From NCBI GenBank assembly GCA_019637105.1, contig JAHBWF010000069.1:1-38133 (forward strand): a DNA stretch of 38,133 nucleotides, written 5' to 3'. The DNA comes from Labilithrix sp. (GTDB taxonomy: Bacteria > Myxococcota_A > Polyangia > Polyangiales > Polyangiaceae). Both the position numbers and the translations under genes were made by a program. Shown piece after piece: positions 33,106 through 38,133 of this stretch. Each line of letters opens with the position of its first letter. Position 1 is the first letter of the stretch. The notes beneath the pieces are model-generated. The model was not told the DNA's origin, did not search any database, and saw only the letters and a list, made by a program, of their open reading frames with translations.

Positions 33106-33440
33106 CCAGGTCTCTTTCCAAGGTTCTCTCTCTCGTCTCTCGTGTCAGCCCCCGAACCTCGCCCGGATGCCTCATGGGTGGCGGAAGCCCCCTTGCCGAT
33201 TCCCTTCGACGTACAACCCGTCACGAAGTTCCGTCATGGGTCGGCGGCTCGATCGACAAAACGCTCATCCTCTCCGTGTCCTTACATCGTAGCAGGGATC
33301 CCGGGCCGGGAAGGGCACCTCTCCAGAGACCCTACGCCGACGGCGGGGCGGTTCATTCCCGACCTCGCGCGCCTCGGCGCGGCTGAGGCATCGTGCCGGA
33401 GTCGCCGCGGCAACGCGGCCTGGGGTAGTATTCGACCTCC
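33106..33440. other. Divergent intergenic region between the MoxR operon and the NUDIX gene
   Basis: These 335 bases hold no supported gene. They contain a pyrimidine run (TTCTCTCTCTCGTCTCTC, near 33122-33141) and two similar direct copies, TCATGGGTggCGG and TCATGGGTcggCGG (about 33172 and 33235). AT-richer parts at 33205-33300 may hold the promoter of the minus-strand operon. TAGTAT at 33426-33431, 9 nt before the NUDIX GTG, is a candidate -10 for a leaderless transcript. Confidence 0.45.
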
Positions 33441-34088
33441 GTGGCGTTGCTTCCAGAGCTCCCCAAGGTCGCGCTCGACGTCGTCGCCGATCGCTCCGAC
33501 GAGCGAGAGGGCTTCCTCTCCCTCCAGCGCTACGAGCTCGCCCTCGTCGGCGTCGCGGGCGCGATCCGCCCGTTCCGCTACGACATGGTGACCCGACGTG
33601 CGCTCGACGCCGCGATCATGGCGGCCCATCACCTCGACGCCTCCGGCGCCCCGTGCGTCTACCTGCGGAGCGCCGTGAGGCCGCCGGCGGCGCTCCGCGA
33701 TCCGCCCGCGGCCGGCGCGCTTCGCTACGCGGCCGGCGCGCTCTGGGAGGTGCCCGCGGGCCTGATCGAGCCGGGCGAGGCTCCGGACGCCGCCGCGGCG
33801 CGCGAGCTCGAGGAGGAGCTCGGCTTCACGGTGAACGCCGGCGCGCTGCAGCCGCTCGGCCCCAGCGCCTTCCCGGCCCCGGCCTTCATCGGCGAGCGGC
33901 ACTACTTCTTCCACGTCCGCGTCGATCCGTCGACGCGCGCCGAGCCCGCCGGCGACGGCTCACCGCTCGAGGAGGGCGCGCACGTGGTGAGCGTCCCGCT
34001 GGACCGCGCGCTCGCGGCCTGCAGGGCGGGAGAGGTCGCCGACGCGAAGACGGAGCTCGCGCTCCGCAGGCTCGCCGAGATCCTCTGA
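33441..34088 (+). CDS. NUDIX hydrolase (ADP-sugar pyrophosphatase-like)
   Basis: A 215-residue protein with a perfect NUDIX box at 107-129: G-LIEPG-E-APDAAAA-REL-E-EE-L-GF, fitting GX5EX7REUXEEXGU. The region before it (YDMVTRRALDAAIMAAHH, then LRSAVRPP, then ALWEVPAGLIEPGE) resembles the ADP-ribose pyrophosphatase subfamily, in which 'EVPAGLIEPGE' is usual. Substrate is not certain. The GTG start at 33441 lacks a Shine-Dalgarno sequence. Its stop is one base before the NAD kinase ATG, so the two form an operon; both act on nicotinamide nucleotides or related compounds, which makes a shared NAD-metabolism role plausible. Confidence 0.9.
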   Translation: MALLPELPKVALDVVADRSDEREGFLSLQRYELALVGVAGAIRPFRYDMVTRRALDAAIMAAHHLDASGAPCVYLRSAVRPPAALRDPPAAGALRYAAGALWEVPAGLIEPGEAPDAAAARELEEELGFTVNAGALQPLGPSAFPAPAFIGERHYFFHVRVDPSTRAEPAGDGSPLEEGAHVVSVPLDRALAACRAGEVADAKTELALRRLAEIL

Positions 34089-34089
34089 C

Positions 34090-34989
34090 ATGGCGCGACG
34101 CAGGAGGCCGAAGGTCGCCGTCGTCGTCAAGCGGACGACCTACCGCAAGTTCGTGCTGGAGGTCCACGACCCGCTCATCGCGCGGCTCCTCCGGCGGCGC
34201 GATCCGACGGTCGGCCGCCTCAAGCAGTCGCACGAGGACCACGAGTCGACGACGCGCGAGGTCGAAGACGCGCTCGACGCGCTCGGCGCCGAGATCGTCT
34301 TCCGCGGCGGCCCGCGCGCGCGGGTCCCGCCGCGCACCGATCTCGTCGTGACCGTCGGCGGCGACGGCACGCTGCTCGCCGCCTCGCACCTGCTCGGCGA
34401 CGGCGTCCCGCTCCTCGGCATCAACAGCGCGCCCGGTCACTCCGTCGGCTTCTTCTGCGGCGCCACGAAGGGCTCGGTGCTGACGACGCTCGAGCGCGCG
34501 CTCGCCGGGGACCTCCGGACGACGGAGCTCACGCGGATGCGCGTCGAGCTGAACGGAAAGCTGCTCCACGGGCGCGTGCTCAACGAGGCGCTCTTCTGCC
34601 ATTCGTCGCCGGCGGCGACGTCGCGCTACATCCTGACGCTCCGCTCGGGAGAGGAAGACCAGCGCTCGAGCGGCCTCTGGATCGGGCCGGCCGCCGGGTC
34701 GACGGCGGCGCAGCGGAGCGCCGGCGGGAAGGTCCTGCCGCTCCAGTCCGAGCACATCCAGTACGTCGTCCGCGAGCCGTACACCCCCGCCGGGGGCCGC
34801 TTCCGCTACGCGCGCGGGCTCGTCGGCCCGGGCGAGGAGCTCGTGCTCCGGAGCAAGATGCGCGAGGCGAAGGTGTTCCTCGACGGTCACAGGATCGTCC
34901 ACTCCGTGACCGTGGGCGACGTCCTGACGATGCGACGCAGCGAGGAGTCGCTCACGGTCCTCGGCATCGCCGGCAAGCGCCGCGTCTGA
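34090..34989 (+). CDS. nadK: NAD(+) kinase
   Basis: Phosphorylates NAD to NADP. The 299-residue protein has the family signature VTVGGDGTLL at 88-96 (catalytic D92 in GGDGT), NSAPGHSVGFF at 112-122, LNEALF at 164-169 (substrate-binding NE) and a glycine-rich motif GPAAGSTAAQRSAGG at 199-213. The last motif replaces the more common TPTGSTAY form, suggesting a divergent subgroup. The N-terminus (residues 1-60) is longer and more basic than in typical bacterial enzymes. It follows the NUDIX gene by one base. A GC hairpin at 35005-35018 lies after the stop. Confidence 0.88.
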   Translation: MARRRRPKVAVVVKRTTYRKFVLEVHDPLIARLLRRRDPTVGRLKQSHEDHESTTREVEDALDALGAEIVFRGGPRARVPPRTDLVVTVGGDGTLLAASHLLGDGVPLLGINSAPGHSVGFFCGATKGSVLTTLERALAGDLRTTELTRMRVELNGKLLHGRVLNEALFCHSSPAATSRYILTLRSGEEDQRSSGLWIGPAAGSTAAQRSAGGKVLPLQSEHIQYVVREPYTPAGGRFRYARGLVGPGEELVLRSKMREAKVFLDGHRIVHSVTVGDVLTMRRSEESLTVLGIAGKRRV

Positions 34990-35004
34990 CGCGCCGCCCC
35001 GCGG

Positions 35005-35018
35005 CCGGCGCCCGCCGG
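35005..35018 (+). terminator. Candidate terminator hairpin after nadK
   Basis: CCGGCG and CGCCGG (35005-35010, 35013-35018) form a perfect 6-bp stem with a two-base loop 16 nt after the NAD kinase stop. No T-tract follows. Confidence 0.35.
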
Positions 35019-35060
35019 TCGGAGCTTCTCGGTACGGCAGCTCCGCCGCGCGCGAGCCGC

Positions 35061-35066
35061 TATACT
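35061..35066 (+). promoter_or_regulatory. -10-like TATACT, implying leaderless start
   Basis: TATACT lies 6 nt before the ATG at 35073, a distance at which transcription would begin at or next to the start codon. No Shine-Dalgarno sequence is present. No convincing -35 was found. Confidence 0.45.
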
Positions 35067-35072
35067 CCTCGG

Positions 35073-35729
35073 ATGCTCGGCGGTCGACGCGGCGTCAGGG
35101 GGATGGTGGCGTTCGGCCTCTTCGCCGTCGCGTGCGGCACGACCTACGGGGACGGCGGCGCAGGCGACGCATCGGCGCCGGGCGAGGACGAAGACGCCGG
35201 CGCCGGGCGCGCCGACGCCTCGCCGGACGTCGAGCTCCCGGCCGCCGAGGACGCCGCCGCCGAGGACGCCGCCGCCGACGGACCGCCGGCGTTCTCCGAG
35301 CCGTGCCCCGCGTGCCCCGCGGACGCGCGCTGCGTCGCGTCCGGCTGCGAGGGCGACGCGACGACCTCGACGTGCAGCAAGCCCGTCGATCTCGTCGATC
35401 CGATCGCCGGCGAGCTCATCGCGTTCGTCTGCCCCGAGGGCTCGAGGATCGACCTCCCGCAGGCGTGCGTCCCCGGCGGCGGCAAGACGGGGCTGAACGT
35501 GGCCGTCCTCCGCCTGAACGCGAGCCCGTCGACGTCCTGGCGGGTGCGCGTCACCGGGTCGAACGCGTTCGTCGCGACGGGGGCGTGCGCGCAACCCACG
35601 ACCTGCGCCGGCGGGACGAACGGCAGCGACGCGAACGTCGCCGGCCTCGCGACCGTCATGATCGGGACGACGAACGCCCTCGACGCGTGTCAGCAGATCG
35701 GCGTCCGCATCGAGAAGCGCGCCAACTGA
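35073..35729 (+). CDS. Cysteine-containing lipoprotein of unknown function
   Basis: A 218-residue product with a signal peptide ending FAVAC (Cys 21). A long Asp/Ala/Glu-rich spacer (about 25-70) leads to a domain with about ten cysteines (CPACPADARCVASGC, CSKP, FVCPE, QACVP, GACAQPTTC, DACQQ). The spacer is of the low-complexity acidic type often seen in myxobacterial surface lipoproteins. No family was recognised. It is convergent with another cysteine-rich lipoprotein gene across hairpins at 35775-35814. Confidence 0.68.
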   Translation: MLGGRRGVRGMVAFGLFAVACGTTYGDGGAGDASAPGEDEDAGAGRADASPDVELPAAEDAAAEDAAADGPPAFSEPCPACPADARCVASGCEGDATTSTCSKPVDLVDPIAGELIAFVCPEGSRIDLPQACVPGGGKTGLNVAVLRLNASPSTSWRVRVTGSNAFVATGACAQPTTCAGGTNGSDANVAGLATVMIGTTNALDACQQIGVRIEKRAN

Positions 35730-35774
35730 CCGATCGGGATTCGGCTCGGGCCGTTCCCGGCTCGTCGTCGCGAC

Positions 35775-35814
35775 GGGCGCCGAGCGCTCCAGGGCGCCCC
35801 CAACGGCGAGCCGT
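35775..35814. terminator. Hairpins between two convergent lipoprotein genes
   Basis: GGGCGCC (35775-35781) pairs with GGCGCCC (35793-35799) around an 11-nt loop. ACGGC-ga-GCCGT (35803-35814) is a second, tighter hairpin reaching the stop codon of the minus-strand lipoprotein. Both lie between the two convergent stops. Confidence 0.5.
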
Positions 35815-36284
35815 CACTCCCCGGCGTCCACGAGGACGCAGCGGCCGTCGCGGCACCCGGCCGTGGCCTCGTGGGGCGGCTCGCACGGCGGGAGCGGACA
35901 GGTGCATCGTCGCCCGATGCCCTCGACGTCCTCGTCGAACGCGGCCGCGCGCGACGCGAGGAGCGGGCGCGGCGTCTGCGGGCAGGCGCAGTAGTCCCCG
36001 GCGAAGCGCACCGTGCACTCGTCGTCCGTCGAGCAGCCAGGCCCGTCGCCCGTGTCGCCCGTGTCGTCGTCGTCGATCGTCACGAGCGCGGTGGCGCACT
36101 CGGGGCCCGAGGCCCCGCCGCCGTCCGTGGTGATCGAGCTCCCCGGGCTCCGGCGCGCCGCCTCGCCGTCGAAGCCGCCGTCCCCGTCGAGCGGCCCGCC
36201 GCCCTTGCACGCGACGGCGACGAGCCCGCCCGCGACGAGCGAGGCGAACGAGACGGTGACCAGAGCGCGCGCCGTACGGTTCAT
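35814..36284 (-). CDS. Small cysteine-rich lipoprotein
   Basis: A 156-residue protein with lipobox AVAC (Cys 26), a Gly/Asp-rich spacer, then a compact domain with CSTDDEC, YCACP, CTCPLPPC and CRDGRC. This spacing of 'CxxDxEC ... CxC ... C...GRC' is common in secreted disulfide-rich proteins of myxobacteria, whose functions are mostly unknown. ATG 36284 is chosen because GGAGG lies 6 nt upstream; the longer frame upstream has no such site. It diverges from the cyclophilin gene. Confidence 0.72.
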   Translation of the reverse strand: MNRTARALVTVSFASLVAGGLVAVACKGGGPLDGDGGFDGEAARRSPGSSITTDGGGASGPECATALVTIDDDDTGDTGDGPGCSTDDECTVRFAGDYCACPQTPRPLLASRAAAFDEDVEGIGRRCTCPLPPCEPPHEATAGCRDGRCVLVDAGE

Positions 36285-36487
36285 GAAGGCCTCCAGCAAC
36301 GAGGGGCGCGGCCGCCTCGGGTCCGCCCGCGCCCCCATCTTGACCATCCGCCCGCGCGCGCGCTCGGACGTTGCGCTTCAGATCGTCCCCGCCGCGCGGA
36401 GCGCCGCCTCCCGGCGCACCGCCGGCGCAGCGATCGCCGCGTGACGCGGCGGCGGCCGAAGGATCGGACGGCGGACGCGCGCTGCGA

Positions 36488-36493
36488 TAGAGT
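36488..36493 (+). promoter_or_regulatory. -10-like TAGAGT, implying leaderless start
   Basis: TAGAGT lies 6 nt before the ATG at 36500, with no Shine-Dalgarno sequence, the same arrangement as at 35061-35073. Confidence 0.35.
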
Positions 36494-36499
36494 GTCCGC

Positions 36500-37078
36500 A
36501 TGAGGCTCGCCCGGATCGTCGCTCGGTCCTTCTCGCGCTCGCTCGTCGCCGGCGTCGCGGTCACGGCGTGCGCGAGCACCGGCTCGTCGGGCGGCGGCTC
36601 GGCGCCGGCGTACCCGGCGGCCCCCGCGATGACGATCGACACGTCGAAGACGTACTCGGCGACGATGGTGACCTCGCGAGGGACGATCGAGCTGTCGCTC
36701 GACGCCAAGGCCGCGCCGATCACGGTCAACAACTTCGTCTTCCTCGCGCGCGACGGGTACTACGACGGGCTCACGTTCCACCGCGTCGAGCCGGGCTTCG
36801 TCATCCAGGGCGGCGATCCGGACGGGGACGGCTCGGGCGGCCCCGGCTACCAGATCCCCGACGAGGCGAGCGGCCTCCCGCACGTCGACGGCGCGCTGGC
36901 GATGGCGAAGTCGGCGGCGCCGAACTCCGCCGGCAGTCAGTTCTACATCACGCTCGGTCCTCAGGCGGAGCTCGACGGGCGCTACACGGTGTTCGGGGCC
37001 GTCACCGCGGGCAAGGAGGTCGCGCGCCTCATCCAGGTCGGCGACGCGATCACGAGCGTCACGATCACCGAGCAGTGA
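36500..37078 (+). CDS. Cyclophilin-type peptidyl-prolyl isomerase lipoprotein
   Basis: 192 residues with an export signal ending VTAC (Cys 24), a Gly/Pro-rich spacer, and a cyclophilin domain at about 50-190. The core motif FHRVEPGFVIQGGDP (93-107) carries the catalytic Arg95 and Gln103, and AMAKSAAPNSAGSQFYITL (134-152) completes the active site. LDGRYTVFGAV (158-168) is typical of bacterial cyclophilins. It should catalyse proline isomerisation in the periplasm, anchored by lipid. It stands alone, divergent from the small lipoprotein. It is shorter and more minimal than eukaryotic cyclophilins. Confidence 0.9.
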   Translation: MRLARIVARSFSRSLVAGVAVTACASTGSSGGGSAPAYPAAPAMTIDTSKTYSATMVTSRGTIELSLDAKAAPITVNNFVFLARDGYYDGLTFHRVEPGFVIQGGDPDGDGSGGPGYQIPDEASGLPHVDGALAMAKSAAPNSAGSQFYITLGPQAELDGRYTVFGAVTAGKEVARLIQVGDAITSVTITEQ

Positions 37079-37242
37079 GCCCTTGCCGGGCGCGACGCCC
37101 TCGGTGACGGGCCGCGGCCGCGGACGGGGCCTCCCGCCCGCGCTCCCCTCCCCTGCGGGACGACGCCGCACGAGCCGCGATCGCCGAGCGTGAGCGCCGC
37201 TCGACGCGGCGCCTCGGCATCCGGGTTGCAACCTCCGCGGCG

Positions 37243-38133
37243 ATGCCCGCGCGCGCCCGCTCCGACCATGAGCTCTTCGGGGACATCGTGCGACGGATGC
37301 ACGACGGACGTGTCGATGCGATCGAGCGCGCCGGCGAGCTCCTCGGCGCCGCCGCCGCGCCCGCGTTCGCGCTCACCAGCGCGCTGCGCCGCGCGCGCAC
37401 CTTCCACCCTCGCGGCGACTGCGCCGACGCCGACGTCGCGGTCGCCGACGGCGTCCCGCGAGAGCACCGCGCGCTCGCGGAGCGGCTGGCCGGCAACGCC
37501 TTCGTCCGCTTCTCCGACGCGCTCACCAAGAAGAAGGCGCGCTGGCCCGACGTGCTCGGCTGCGCGCTCAGGTTCGGCGGCGAGGTGGACGACCCCGCCG
37601 CCGACGGCGACCAGGACCTCCTCCTCGCGACGATCAAGCGGCCGTGGACGATGCCGCTCGCGCCGTTGACGACGAAGGTCCACGACTACCTCGCGAACGA
37701 CTACTTCGCGGTCTCGCCCTTCTCGGTCGCGACGCCGCGGCCCGGGGGAGGGGCGCGCCCTTGGCTCGTGTACTTCCGGCTCCGCCCCGGGTCGAAGGAG
37801 CCCGGCGGCGTGATCACGGTCGAGCCCTCCACCGGGCCGATCTCCGCGCTCCGGGCTTCGACGCCGAGGTCGCGCCGCAGCCGAGCCGAGCAGCGGCGGC
37901 GCCGGTTCGAGCGGGCGATCGCGAACGGCTCGGCCGTCTTCACGCTCGGGATCGCGAGCGGGCCCTGGGGTCCGTTCGCGCCGTTGGTCCGCGTCCAGCT
38001 CGTCAGCGTGCGGCTGACGGATCCGCCGGGGCTCCGCTTCGATCCGTTCCGCGCCGGACGCGGGATCGCGCCGCGCGGCTTCGTGCACGCGCTCCGGCGC
38101 GGCGCGTACGGCGCGAGCCAGCGCGCGCGCGGC
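37243..38133 (+). CDS. Partial gene, catalase-fold-like protein of unknown function
   Basis: From ATG 37243 the frame stays open to the window end (297 residues, no stop). Visible segments include RARTFHPRGDCADADV near 50-65, NAFVRFSDALTKKKARWPDVLG near 87-108, a Phe-Gly-Gly turn, DQDLLLATI near 123-131, and HDYLANDYFAVSPFSV near 147-162. The order HPRG, VRxS, PDxLGxAxRF, DLLLAT resembles catalase-fold proteins that lack classical catalase motifs, but this is a remote resemblance. Downstream, a basic stretch (STPRSRRSRAEQRRRRF) precedes another conserved-looking part. A short palindrome GGTTGCAACC (37224-37233) lies 9 nt upstream. No clear ribosome-binding site. Confidence 0.6.
   Translation, partial: MPARARSDHELFGDIVRRMHDGRVDAIERAGELLGAAAAPAFALTSALRRARTFHPRGDCADADVAVADGVPREHRALAERLAGNAFVRFSDALTKKKARWPDVLGCALRFGGEVDDPAADGDQDLLLATIKRPWTMPLAPLTTKVHDYLANDYFAVSPFSVATPRPGGGARPWLVYFRLRPGSKEPGGVITVEPSTGPISALRASTPRSRRSRAEQRRRRFERAIANGSAVFTLGIASGPWGPFAPLVRVQLVSVRLTDPPGLRFDPFRAGRGIAPRGFVHALRRGAYGASQRARG

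Noticed and set aside
31171-33591. 806-codon Leu/Ala-rich plus-strand frame that looks like a membrane protein
   Set aside because: Antisense of the coiled-coil gene; the Leu runs are the complement of Gln/Lys/Glu codons and of the GQ repeat.

Overview
The window is very GC-rich, with codon third positions almost always G or C, and its genes are dense and often overlap by 4 bp. It carries many lipoproteins, a class II mevalonate pathway, MoxR/DUF58/vWA genes and cysteine-rich secreted proteins. This suggests a myxobacterium (Polyangiales/Sorangiineae-like); the assignment is inferred from gene content, not from a marker gene. No rRNA, tRNA, CRISPR array, insertion sequence or prophage was seen.

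Layout. (1) 1-3071: a flavin-containing monooxygenase (runs off the left edge) is translationally coupled to a ferritin-like metal-dependent hydrolase. A divergent TetR regulator faces them, and the shared intergenic region holds a mirrored double operator. (2) 3471-3707: a tiny lipoprotein, ending at a hairpin. (3) 3748-10530: an isoprenoid-precursor cluster. One minus-strand operon runs polyprenyl diphosphate synthase > mevalonate kinase > diphosphomevalonate decarboxylase > phosphomevalonate kinase > class II HMG-CoA reductase. The first four genes are joined by ATGA/GTGA overlaps. Type 2 IPP isomerase is divergent. Together they convert HMG-CoA to a long-chain prenyl diphosphate; HMG-CoA synthase is not in the window. 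(4) 10601-12705: CheY-like receiver, TrpF and a bacterial Suppressor-of-fused (SUFU) domain protein, closely packed on the plus strand, convergent with a plant-type glutamate-cysteine ligase. (5) 14333-18293: a DUF4230-like membrane protein and a coupled pair of surface lipoproteins (beta-propeller-like and Ig-like). (6) 18534-23800: a zinc-binding membrane microprotein, a VIT/vWA/TPR/DUF2135 lipoprotein, a TlpA-type thioredoxin lipoprotein with a histone-H1-like lysine tail, and a cysteine-rich secreted protein. (7) 23895-33105: a four-gene minus-strand operon (coiled-coil DUF4175-like protein with GQ repeats > MoxR-DUF58 fusion > BatA-like vWA protein > large double-vWA membrane protein). 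It is the best candidate here for a poorly described envelope machine. (8) 33441-38133: NUDIX hydrolase, NAD kinase, two cysteine-rich lipoproteins, a cyclophilin lipoprotein, and a right-edge partial gene resembling catalase-fold proteins.

Several plus-strand genes (CheY, NUDIX, lipoprotein, cyclophilin, perhaps TetR) lack a Shine-Dalgarno sequence and instead have a TANNNT hexamer 6-10 nt before the start codon, which suggests leaderless transcripts.
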